Made by a program: the position numbers and the translations under genes. Of a stretch of 64,000 nt of DNA, positions 46,121 through 54,144 are shown piece after piece (the first letter of the stretch is position 1; the number at the start of each line of letters is the position of its first letter). Under the pieces are notes generated by a model. It had not been told where the DNA came from. It ran no database searches and saw only the letters and a program-made list of their open reading frames with translations. The stretch comes from Chloracidobacterium sp. GTDB taxonomy: Bacteria > Acidobacteriota > Blastocatellia > Pyrinomonadales > Pyrinomonadaceae. Location of the stretch: the NCBI GenBank assembly GCA_016712045.1, contig JADJRV010000012.1, forward strand, positions 108,641-172,640, written 5' to 3'.

Positions 46121-47391
46121 AACGAGTCAATGATCTTTATTTTTGCGCCGTTCGGGATGATGAAACCGGATGAAGAAGTGATGAGTGATGAGTGATGAGT
46201 GATGAGTGACGAGACAGATATATTTGTGAGGCGCATTTTTTCTGTTTGGGCTTCGTCGAGGCTTGTCACTATTTTTATGTCGAAGCGTTCGGCTTTTTGG
46301 AGGAGGCTCCAGGCGGTTTGGCCGTTGACTTGGTATTTATTGCAGAGACGGGCGGCGAGGTCGCGGCTGTTTGGGGCTGAGAACCAATCGAGAAAGTCTT
46401 CGCGGCCGAGGCCGTCGGGGCATTCGGCGATGAGGATTATTGTGCCGCCTTCGTTGCAGGCGTGCGAAGCGGCCTCGAGCGTTTTGTGTGCCTGAATCAG
46501 GTTGATGTCGTGCGGATAGCCGCCGCAGCTCGCGATCACGACGTCGCGTCGCTCGCCAATGTGGACGGTGTGGCCGGCGGCGTACGCGTCGCACGCGGCC
46601 CGGTGTGAGGTGACCCAGTCGCCGCAAAATAGATCGGTGGCCTCGCCCGCTTCGTTTGTGATGGTGTTTATTGCAAAAGCAGGTGCGACGGGGGCGACGG
46701 CTTCCATGAAGGCTTCGTGGACGGCGTTGCCGTCGAGCACGCCCGTGTCTACACCGTCGCGGCGGTCGAGCGTTGTGCAGTCAAATGCGAGTTTGTGTGT
46801 GCCGGACACCGTTCGGGTGGAGGCGAGCCCGGGGCAGATGAGTTTGCGTCCGCCGGTAAAGCCGGCAAAGTAATGAAAATTGACACCGCCGACCAGGATG
46901 ACGCGGTCATACATAGTGACGGCTCGGTTGAGCTCGATGGGTATGCCGCCGGAGGTCTCGCCAAGCCGGACGATCTGCGCGAGATCGCGAGGGTCGTGGT
47001 CAAGCGTTTTGATACGCTGGGCGATGAACGGGGTCAGTATCGACTCTTTTTCGGCGTCGGTCACGCGGCGGTGGATGCCGGTCGCAAAGATGATGTTTAT
47101 CTCGTGCGGGGCCGAGCCGTTCGCGATCAGGCGGCGGACGAGCAGATTGACGATCTGTCCGGCGGCGGTCCGGCGGGTGGCGTCGGGCACGACGATCAGG
47201 ACGGTCTCGCCGGGGGCGACGATGTCTTCGATAACGGGAGCGTCGATGGGCGCGTCTAGTTTTGCGTTGATCTCGGCGTCGGTGAGCGGCGGGGGTTCGG
47301 CTGCGGTTGTTAGGATCTCAACGCGCTCCGGGTCGTATTCGATAGGGATCGAGGTGCGGCCGTATTTGAGGTCGATAGAGGATAAAGACAT
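46117..47391 (-). CDS. larA: Nickel-dependent lactate racemase family protein (LarA/DUF2088)
   Basis: 424 aa from the ATG at 47391. Matches LarA: ATGIHRR (His107) and FHYFAGFTGGRKLICPG, with His173 and Lys183 at the positions of the Lactiplantibacillus LarA His108, His174 and Lys184 (the Lys that binds the nickel-pincer cofactor). Homologues racemize lactate or other 2-hydroxyacids. No larB, larC or larE genes occur in the window. Near the C-terminus a five-unit heptamer array encodes SSLITHHSSLITSSS; loss of one unit would shift the final codons. The stop overlaps omp85. Confidence 0.88.
   Translation of the reverse strand: MSLSSIDLKYGRTSIPIEYDPERVEILTTAAEPPPLTDAEINAKLDAPIDAPVIEDIVAPGETVLIVVPDATRRTAAGQIVNLLVRRLIANGSAPHEINIIFATGIHRRVTDAEKESILTPFIAQRIKTLDHDPRDLAQIVRLGETSGGIPIELNRAVTMYDRVILVGGVNFHYFAGFTGGRKLICPGLASTRTVSGTHKLAFDCTTLDRRDGVDTGVLDGNAVHEAFMEAVAPVAPAFAINTITNEAGEATDLFCGDWVTSHRAACDAYAAGHTVHIGERRDVVIASCGGYPHDINLIQAHKTLEAASHACNEGGTIILIAECPDGLGREDFLDWFSAPNSRDLAARLCNKYQVNGQTAWSLLQKAERFDIKIVTSLDEAQTEKMRLTNISVSSLITHHSSLITSSSGFIIPNGAKIKIIDSF
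46178..46212. repeat. GTGATGA heptamer array inside larA
   Basis: Four perfect GTGATGA units and one GTGACGA (35 bp) within the larA C-terminal codons. It is a 7-bp unit, so one copy change would alter the frame of the last 32 codons. Confidence 0.9.
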
Positions 47392-47395
47392 ATTC

Positions 47396-47517
47396 GCCAC
47401 AGAGAACACAGAGAAATTAACCGCAGATAGACGCAGATAAACGCAGATCAGAAAAATTTAGCAAGTAACTTTTGATTTCGACCTATCTGCGTCCATCTGC
47501 GTTTATCCGCGGTAAAA
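47396..47517. repeat. Inverted decamer array (CGCAGATAAA type) with CACAGAGAA pair
   Basis: Starts with two CACAGAGAA nonamers, then CGCAGATAGA, CGCAGATAAA, CGCAGATCAG. The right arm in reverse complement reads CGCGGATAAA, CGCAGATGGA, CGCAGATAGG. Fills the gap between the FecR and larA genes. Confidence 0.88.
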
Positions 47518-47521
47518 AATC

Positions 47522-48757
47522 CTAATAGCGGCGGAGCACGGCGCCGTTGCGGAGGGAGATGATAAATCCGGTGCGGTTGCCGCGGTCGTCGCCGACTTCG
47601 ACGGCCAGCTCGATCGACGGTGTCGATATCTGCAACTTGAACGCTCCGTCCGGCCCTGCAAAAGTATCGCGTCCGGCAGCACGTACGATCATGCCGGGAC
47701 GCGTGCGGCCGGTCAAGATATGGACGTTGCCGCCCACGCGTTCGACCTTAAAATCGGTGGCGTCGATCGACTGGCTTTCGCCGGCACGAACCACCATAAA
47801 TTTCCACGCGTCGTTCCAGTTGGTGACTTGGCCCGAAACGGCGGTCGCTTTGATGCGCCAATAATATGTGCCGGGCGAGAGGCCCGACAGGCGAAACTCG
47901 CGTGCCGTCAGCCCGCTGCGGTCAACGAGGATCGAATCGGACGCAAAGATCGGCGAACGCGCGACTTGTACGTAATAGCTTTTGGCCGGGTTGCCCTCGG
48001 CGTCTTGCCAAGTAAATGCCGCACTCACGCCGCCGCCAGTATCGACGATCTGTGCGGAGTTTGACGGAGCAAGCGGACGCGGTGCGGCCATGAGGCGTTC
48101 GCGGGCGGAGAGTTTGCCGTTGTTGACCGAGGCAAATTCGTTTTCGCCAATGATCGTCTTTTCGCCGCCGATGGTCGTCTCGACTCCGCCGCGGCTGATG
48201 CGGATCTCGCCGCCGTTCGCACCGTCGGCATTAAAGCTGGCGTCGGTTTTTGGCATCAATTGGTTTTCAGAATCGGCGACCTCGACGATGTTACGGGCAT
48301 CCGCCGTCTGATCGTCGGTGCGGACATTTAGCTGGCCGTCATCTAGCGACACGCGGACATTTTTGCCGCCAAATAGCGAAGTCGTGTCTTTGACGACGAC
48401 GGTGCTGTTTGGCCCGATCTTGTACGACGACCCGTCGATCATTTGGATCGACGCCCGCCCGTCGGCTTGAGTCTGGATGGTGTCGCCGGCCATCACGAAC
48501 GTTTCTTTGGTAACGAGTATCGTCTCGCGGGTAGCCGCACGGGTGACGCGAACCTCGCCTTCGAAAGAGATGATCCGTGCGGCGTCTTTTGGAATGTCGA
48601 CGTTTTCTTTGGGGATAAACCAATTATTTCGTGACGCGTACCACAAACCACCGCCGAGAGCCGCAAGCAAAACAACCGCCGCTATCAGCCCATAGATGGT
48701 GCTTTTGCGGATGTTCCACCAGTCGACGTAAAATTTGCGGTAATTATTGTCGTCCAT
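47522..48757 (-). CDS. FecR-domain membrane-anchored protein
   Basis: 411 aa. Short cytoplasmic N-terminus (KFYVDWWNIRKST), one membrane helix at about 21-41, then a periplasmic FecR domain (ARIISFEGEVRVTRAATRET, VMAGDTIQTQADGRASIQMI, GPNSTVVVKDTTSLFG) and a fibronectin-like module (YYVQVARSPIFASDSILVDR, GLSPGTYYWRIKA) with a final Ig-like portion. FecR domains usually sense or transmit signals at the envelope, but this protein has no sigma factor beside it. Function unknown. Confidence 0.82.
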   Translation of the reverse strand: MDDNNYRKFYVDWWNIRKSTIYGLIAAVVLLAALGGGLWYASRNNWFIPKENVDIPKDAARIISFEGEVRVTRAATRETILVTKETFVMAGDTIQTQADGRASIQMIDGSSYKIGPNSTVVVKDTTSLFGGKNVRVSLDDGQLNVRTDDQTADARNIVEVADSENQLMPKTDASFNADGANGGEIRISRGGVETTIGGEKTIIGENEFASVNNGKLSARERLMAAPRPLAPSNSAQIVDTGGGVSAAFTWQDAEGNPAKSYYVQVARSPIFASDSILVDRSGLTAREFRLSGLSPGTYYWRIKATAVSGQVTNWNDAWKFMVVRAGESQSIDATDFKVERVGGNVHILTGRTRPGMIVRAAGRDTFAGPDGAFKLQISTPSIELAVEVGDDRGNRTGFIISLRNGAVLRRY

Positions 48758-48768
48758 GTGACGGGGAG

Positions 48769-49827
48769 TTACTCGGTTTCAGGTTCGGCGTCGTCCGCAG
48801 GGTGTTTGTGCGGAAAGATCAGCGACAGTATCACGGCCACGACTATCGCACCCACCACGATCCCGAGCGATATATTTATAACCGGCTGCTCAAATTCGTG
48901 GTTAAGATACCGCCTGACGACTACCGAAAATGCCCCTTGGTCCTCAGCCCCTAACAGCAACACCGACGCGTGTGCGGCGAGCGGCAGCAGCATCTTGATA
49001 CCAATAAAACTTAGCACAAAAGCGAGGCCATATTTCAAAAAATGAAACCGGTCGGCAAGATCGGCAAGCAAAAAGAAAAACGTCCGCAAACCGAGGATCG
49101 CAAAGATATTCGATGTGTAAACGATAAACCGGTCGGTCGTGATACCGAGGATCGCGGGTATCGAATCGACGGCAAACACCAGGTCGGCGACGTTGATGAC
49201 GATCAGCACGAGCAGCAGCAGCGTGCCGGTGCGTTTACCATCAACGACGACAAAGAATTTTTCTTTGTCGTAATGCTTTGAGATGCGGACAAATTTTGTC
49301 GTCAAACGGACGATCGCGCTGTCTTCGGGTTCGAACGATTCGTCTTCGCCAAACATCTTCAAACCCGTATAGATCAGGAACGCGCCAAAGAGATACAGGA
49401 CCCAGTGAAAACTCTCGACCAGCTCGACGCCAGCAAATATCATGACCATGCGCATCACGAGCGCCATGAAAATGCCCCAAAACAGTACGCGGTGACGGTA
49501 TTTTTCGGCAACCTTGAAATAGCTGAATATCAGCAAAAAGACAAACAGATTATCGATCGAGAGCGACATCTCGACGAGATAACCGGTGAAAAATTCTTTT
49601 GCTTTGATCGCGGCTGCGGCGGGGCCGTAGGTGCTATTAACGAACCAATAGACAAATCCGTTAAAAATTAGAGCGAGCGACACCCAGATAAAGCTCCAGA
49701 CAAACGTCTCTTTACGCGTGGGTTTGTGCGATTTGCGATTGACGATGCCGATATCGACAAAGAGCGCCGCGAGGACCAGGGCGAAAAATGATATCCAGAC
49801 CCAATATGGAAATTCGACTATTGTCAT
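48769..49827 (-). CDS. TerC/Alx family membrane protein
   Basis: 352 aa, 8-9 membrane helices. Signatures VEMSLSIDNLFVFLLIF and VINVADLVFAVDSIPAIL contain the conserved acidic residues; the long charged loop EDESFEPEDSAIVRLTTKFV is typical of Alx. The family is implicated in manganese export or metal loading of exported proteins. No yybP-ykoY (Mn riboswitch) can fit upstream: only 24 bp separate it from msrC. Co-directional with msrC. Confidence 0.9.
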   Translation of the reverse strand: MTIVEFPYWVWISFFALVLAALFVDIGIVNRKSHKPTRKETFVWSFIWVSLALIFNGFVYWFVNSTYGPAAAAIKAKEFFTGYLVEMSLSIDNLFVFLLIFSYFKVAEKYRHRVLFWGIFMALVMRMVMIFAGVELVESFHWVLYLFGAFLIYTGLKMFGEDESFEPEDSAIVRLTTKFVRISKHYDKEKFFVVVDGKRTGTLLLLVLIVINVADLVFAVDSIPAILGITTDRFIVYTSNIFAILGLRTFFFLLADLADRFHFLKYGLAFVLSFIGIKMLLPLAAHASVLLLGAEDQGAFSVVVRRYLNHEFEQPVINISLGIVVGAIVVAVILSLIFPHKHPADDAEPETE

Positions 49828-49851
49828 AGGTTAGCTAGGATTCGTGTGAAT

Positions 49852-50337
49852 CTAAATGAATCTCTCAATTGTTTTGACGACGCGGCCCAGGCCGTCGGCA
49901 TCGGTTTGTGAAAAATCGTCCAATGTATCGCTATCGACATCGAGCACACCAAAAACGGTGCCGTCGCTGTTCAATATAGGCACGACGATCTCCGATTTTG
50001 ACGCTGTCGCACAGGCGATATGGCCGGGAAATTCGTTAACGTTTGGCACGATCACGGTTTCCCGCGTCGTGTAAGCGTGGCCGCAGACGCCCGCGTCAAA
50101 CGCGATCCGCGTACATGCAAGCGGCCCTTGGAACGGTCCGAGGACAAGCTCGCCGTCCTTTGCCACGTAAAAACCGACCCAGAAAAAGCCAAATGCCTCG
50201 CGGAGCACGGCAGCTATATTGGCGAGATTTGCGACGACATCGGTTTCGCCAAATACGAGCGAGTCGATCTGAGGCACGATCTCGTCGTAAATAATTTTCC
50301 TGTCAGCATTTGCTGTGAACGCGATCGATTCCGCCAT
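49852..50337 (-). CDS. msrC: Free methionine-(R)-sulfoxide reductase (GAF domain)
   Basis: 161 aa from the ATG at 50337. GAF fold with the fRMsr catalytic Cys set: Cys75 in PLACTRI, Cys85 in GVCGHAY and Cys109 in FPGHIACA, and the closing SEIVVPILNSDGTVFGVLDV. Reduces free Met-R-sulfoxide during oxidative stress. Short spacing to TerC suggests coexpression. Divergent from crcB. Confidence 0.93.
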   Translation of the reverse strand: MAESIAFTANADRKIIYDEIVPQIDSLVFGETDVVANLANIAAVLREAFGFFWVGFYVAKDGELVLGPFQGPLACTRIAFDAGVCGHAYTTRETVIVPNVNEFPGHIACATASKSEIVVPILNSDGTVFGVLDVDSDTLDDFSQTDADGLGRVVKTIERFI

Positions 50338-50411
50338 AAACAGCAAGTTTAGCCTGTGCTTGCTACGGTGTGCAAATGATTTAAGTTTGCGGAAAATGTA
50401 TAATTTCGGCG

Positions 50412-50808
50412 ATGGAAGCTGCTCTAAAGATATTTGCGGTCGGCGTTGGCGGTGCTTTTGGCGCCGTTGCCCGTTATCTCGTCAATATATCGTCGCTGGC
50501 GGGCCTGTTTGGCAAATTTCCGTTTCCGACATTTGTCATCAACATTGTCGGGTCATTTATGATCGGCTTTTTTGATGATAGTCTTTGCCGACAAATGGGC
50601 AGTCAATGAAAATGTCCGCATCGCCGTGATCGTGGGCTTTTTAGGAGCATTCACGACGTTTTCGACTTTTGAGATGGAGATCTTTTCGCTCATCCGCGAT
50701 CGTGAGTTTATGACCGGCTTTCTCTATCTTTTTCTCAGCGTGTTTGTCGGATTTATCGGCGTCGTAGCCGGTATCGAACTTGCAAAGAAGCTCTTCCTAC
50801 AGCCGTAA
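50412..50808 (+). CDS. crcB: CrcB/FluC fluoride channel (one frameshift)
   Basis: Corrected length 131 aa, the family norm. Four helices with GGAFGAVARYLVN, VINIVGSFMIGF and GFLGAFTTFSTFE, the TTFSTF belonging to the fluoride pore. Exports fluoride across the inner membrane. A T6 run at 50568-50573 has one T too many; T5 gives GFLMIVFADKW. A perfect TATAAT (50399-50404) lies seven bases before the ATG, so the transcript would be leaderless and cannot carry a fluoride riboswitch. Stop is 3 bp from the S41 gene stop. Confidence 0.88.
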
Positions 50809-50810
50809 AT

Positions 50811-52199
50811 TCATTTATCTTTGTCACCGTCGCCCGGGTCGTCTGTCGTTGAGTCTTCTTGATCATCAGCGGCTTTCAAGAAATTTAGTTTGCCTGCTTG
50901 TTCAGCAGTCATATTCACTCCAAATTGAGTTGCCGCATAAGCCAAAACCGGATCTAGATTGTCACGTAAAGCCCAAGCCGTTGGCCGGGCCTGTTGATCG
51001 GGCATAACCCCAACTTTTTCGATACGATTGCCGTCGCCCATGATGAGATCTGAAACCGTCACGCTCAGGCCATACAATGAGAAAACCTGATATCCAGGTA
51101 CACCGCGATCGTTTTGCATAGGGATCATATAGCTAGTCATAACCGCACCAGCACTAATATCGCCCAGACCTCTTCCTCGTTTTTCGATCTGGATCACTCT
51201 CGCAAATATCTCCGAAGCCGATGCCGAGTTACTATCTATCAGAACGATCAGATCTCCCGTCACTACTCTTCCTTTTTGTGTTTTTGCTACGCGCTCTTTT
51301 GGCTTTTTTCGATTCAATGACGTGGCAACTTTTACATCATGGTCGAAAAAATGCCCGACGAGATATTCTTCGGTGTCGACGAATCCGCCGCCATTTCCAC
51401 GCAGATCCAATATGACCTTACGTTTTAGGCCGATCTCGGCCATCATACGGTCGATGTATTTTTTCTCTGTTTCAAACGTGTTGAGTTTACATATCGCAAC
51501 TTCGTCATTAGGTATATGACACTTATAAGGATCCTCGACCTTTTTCTTTCGTCTGGCCTCGGCCTCTTTTCTACGTTCGGCTTGCGATTTAAAACTAGCT
51601 TTTATTATGACCTTACGTTGAACACCCTCGGGATCAGCAACCGTGACCTGCAGCAACTCTTGCGGAGACAACGAATAGATCAGATAGTTAATACGCCAAA
51701 GTGAATCTCTCGAAGGCGGATTTGCTCCGATAGAGAGTATTTGGTCTCCGGGCTTTAATCCTTTAGCTTCGGCATCGCTCCCTTTTTTAACAGAGGTGAT
51801 AAAACATCGCGGCCCAACCATCTGCATCGAAAATCCGTAAGAAACCCGGTTAGACCTATTAGGAGGGATAAAAAACGTATGAGAATCATCAAATTCCATT
51901 AAAACCTCGGCGATCTCCTGAAAGATCTGCCAATTCATATCCAACTTGTCGACTCGTTCCTTTGCGGTTTTTATACGTGTCTCGAGGTCGATGCCCTTAA
52001 ATTTTTCATCAAAATAATACTCTTTCAAGGTCTTTTTAATGTCGTCGAGCATGTTCTTGCCACGCGTTCGATTGAGCGAGGCATCATTTTTGCTGGCTGA
52101 CTCATACGCAGTTGTTACTTGGCAAATAGCTCCTGAAGGAACCAGGAAAATAAAGGAAAGCGCGATCGTAAGTTGAATCGATTTGAGGGTTGTGGGCAT
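50811..52199 (-). CDS. Secreted S41-family (tricorn/CtpA-like) peptidase with PDZ domain
   Basis: 462 aa. Signal peptide TIALSFIFLVPSGAICQ, a helical N-domain, DDSHTFF with a conserved His (about residue 109), PDZ domain (GSDAEAKGLKPGDQILSIGA, about 141-160) and the S41 core: KVILDLRGNGGG, SNSASASEIFARVI with the likely nucleophile Ser, then GLGDISAGAVMT. The lysine seen in CtpA (GEKTFGKG) is absent, so a His-Ser arrangement as in tricorn-like members is inferred. C-terminus is acidic (DDQEDSTTDDPGDGDKDK). Lower G+C than the neighbours. Confidence 0.85.
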   Translation of the reverse strand: MPTTLKSIQLTIALSFIFLVPSGAICQVTTAYESASKNDASLNRTRGKNMLDDIKKTLKEYYFDEKFKGIDLETRIKTAKERVDKLDMNWQIFQEIAEVLMEFDDSHTFFIPPNRSNRVSYGFSMQMVGPRCFITSVKKGSDAEAKGLKPGDQILSIGANPPSRDSLWRINYLIYSLSPQELLQVTVADPEGVQRKVIIKASFKSQAERRKEAEARRKKKVEDPYKCHIPNDEVAICKLNTFETEKKYIDRMMAEIGLKRKVILDLRGNGGGFVDTEEYLVGHFFDHDVKVATSLNRKKPKERVAKTQKGRVVTGDLIVLIDSNSASASEIFARVIQIEKRGRGLGDISAGAVMTSYMIPMQNDRGVPGYQVFSLYGLSVTVSDLIMGDGNRIEKVGVMPDQQARPTAWALRDNLDPVLAYAATQFGVNMTAEQAGKLNFLKAADDQEDSTTDDPGDGDKDK

Positions 52200-52256
52200 T
52201 TAATTCTCCTGAACTAAAGATTTGTACACAATTTTTACCAGACGACAGACAAAAAA

Positions 52257-53411
52257 TCAATCATTATTTACACGCAGCGGGTTTAGCCTCTCGCGGGCGG
52301 CACGCACGATATTAGCCGCGTCGCTCGCAGCTTCTCCAACCGCCGTCAGATGCCCCATCTTCCTGCCCTCTCGGGGTTCCGTTTTGCCGTAAAGGTGAAG
52401 TTTGACGTTTGTGTCGGTTAACGCTGCCGCCCAATTTGGTTCACCGTTTGCCCAAACATCACCAAGCAAATTTGCCATCGCCGCCGGGCGGTAAAACTCC
52501 GTCGAGCCAAGCGGCAGTCCGCACACGGCACGAAGCTGCTGTTCGAATTGCGAGGTCACACACGGTCCAAATGTCAGGTGGCCGGAATTGTGCGGACGCG
52601 GTGCAAGCTCATTTACGAGCAATTGCCCATCTCGTGTAAGGAAAAACTCAACGCAGAGCGTGCCGACGTAATCCAAATTCTCAGCAATGCTTTGCGTGAT
52701 CTCAACAGCCTGGTTGTGTGTGCTGTCCGAAACGTTAGCCGGGGCAGACGACACGTCGAGGATGTGATTCGCATGTTCGTTTTCGATCACGCCGTAATGT
52801 GCGAAGTTGCCGTCTTGGCCGCGGGCACAGACGATCGAGACCTCTTTTTCAAAATCTACAAATGCTTCGAGCACGGCGTCGTTGCCGATTAGGGCCGCGA
52901 ATGCTGTCCCAATATCATCGACGGTCTTTATCTTGCTCTGCCCTTTCCCGTCGTAGCCAAATCCGGCGGTTTTTAGGACGCAAGGGGTTCCGAGTTCGGC
53001 GACTGCAATTTTCAGATCGTCGAGAGTTTTAATATGGCGAAACGGCGTGACCGGAAAGCCATTCTCAGACAGAAACGTCTTTTCACGCAGACGATTTTGC
53101 GTTGTGTGGAGTATCTCGCCTTTTGGAAAAACGTCCACAAATTCCGCCGCAGCTTCGACGCACGCAGAAGGCACATTTTCGAATTCAAATGTCACGACAT
53201 CGACACTCTGAGCAAACGTTCTGACCTCGTACAGATCATCGTAAGCCGCCGAGGTCTCGACATCCGCAACCTGTCCGGTCGGCGTATCGCTTTCCGGCGA
53301 AAAGGTATGCACTCGATAACCCAGCTTACGCGCCTCAATGGCAAACATCCGCCCGAGCTGCCCGCTGCCGAAAACGCCGATGGTTGAATTTGGAAGGATC
53401 GTTTTCGTCAC
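52257..53411 (-). CDS. purK: 5-(carboxyamino)imidazole ribonucleotide synthase
   Basis: 384 aa ATP-grasp enzyme. Start is a GTG at 53411. IGVFGSGQLGRMFAIEARKL, ENVPSACVEAA, LKTAGFGYDGKGQSKI and NELAPRPHNSGHLTFGPCVT are PurK landmarks. Carboxylates AIR to N5-CAIR in purine synthesis, feeding PurE. Follows purE by 15 bp, so they are one operon (purE-purK). Confidence 0.95.
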   Translation of the reverse strand: MTKTILPNSTIGVFGSGQLGRMFAIEARKLGYRVHTFSPESDTPTGQVADVETSAAYDDLYEVRTFAQSVDVVTFEFENVPSACVEAAAEFVDVFPKGEILHTTQNRLREKTFLSENGFPVTPFRHIKTLDDLKIAVAELGTPCVLKTAGFGYDGKGQSKIKTVDDIGTAFAALIGNDAVLEAFVDFEKEVSIVCARGQDGNFAHYGVIENEHANHILDVSSAPANVSDSTHNQAVEITQSIAENLDYVGTLCVEFFLTRDGQLLVNELAPRPHNSGHLTFGPCVTSQFEQQLRAVCGLPLGSTEFYRPAAMANLLGDVWANGEPNWAAALTDTNVKLHLYGKTEPREGRKMGHLTAVGEAASDAANIVRAARERLNPLRVNND

Positions 53412-53426
53412 GTTTAGATCATGTCC

Positions 53427-53927
53427 CTATTTTGTGAGTTTTGTTTGGAGAACGGTTTTTGTCTGTTTTGAGCGAAATTTGTGTAGTTTTTGCCGCAGCT
53501 CCGGCCGCGAATTTGAAAGGATCGCGATTGCGAGTAGCGCCGCGTTTTTTGCTCCCGGCTGACCGATCGCAAGCGTCCCGACCGGAATACCGGCGGGCAT
53601 CTGGGCGATCGACAGCAGAGAATCGAGCCCTTTGAGTGCTTTGCTTTCAACGGGCACGCCGAGAACAGGCAGCACAGTTTGCGAAGCACACATTCCCGGC
53701 AGATGAGCCGCCCCGCCGGCACCGGCGATGATGACCTCGATCCCGCGTTCCTCTGCACCCTTGGCAAATTCAAAGAGCAGATCCGGCGTTCGGTGAGCTG
53801 AGACTATCTTGGTCTCGTGAGCAACGCCAAACTCGATTAGCGTCTCGGACGCGACCTCCATCGTGGGCCAGTCCGATTTACTGCCCATGATGATAGAAAC
53901 AACTGGTTTTTGTGCTTTGCCGACCAT
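53427..53927 (-). CDS. purE: N5-CAIR mutase, class I PurE
   Basis: 166 aa. IIMGSKSDWPTMEVA, VSAHRTPDLLFEFA, GAGGAAHLPGMCASQTVLPV and the glycine-rich GTLAIGQPGAKNAALLA are PurE landmarks; the SAHR His and GSKSD are the active-site groups. Interconverts N5-CAIR and CAIR. First gene of purE-purK. A TATAGT lies 13 bp before the ATG, giving a very short leader. Confidence 0.95.
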   Translation of the reverse strand: MVGKAQKPVVSIIMGSKSDWPTMEVASETLIEFGVAHETKIVSAHRTPDLLFEFAKGAEERGIEVIIAGAGGAAHLPGMCASQTVLPVLGVPVESKALKGLDSLLSIAQMPAGIPVGTLAIGQPGAKNAALLAIAILSNSRPELRQKLHKFRSKQTKTVLQTKLTK

Positions 53928-54144
53928 GATCTAAAAGGAAACTATAACAGCGACGAAACGGAAACAGGAGAGGAAAAATGCAATTTTAACATCTTTTCCG
54001 CCAATTCATCGCCGTCAAAACAGATGGCATGCGTCGAATAGCCTTTTGCCCGAAAGCGACCTAAAATAGTGTTAAATACAGTAGTTATTGTGTTGCTAGC
54101 AAGGCTTTTGCTCGTGATCAAAACTGAGTAGTAAATAAAATAAA

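Noticed and set aside
891..47517. CRISPR array
   Set aside because: The arrays have 7-10 bp units without spacers of constant length and no cas genes are nearby.
48769..49851. Mn-responsive yybP-ykoY element before TerC
   Set aside because: Only 24 bases separate it from msrC, too short for this RNA.
50338..50411. Fluoride riboswitch before crcB
   Set aside because: The TATAAT is seven bases from the ATG, so there is no room for a leader, and the conserved riboswitch core is absent.
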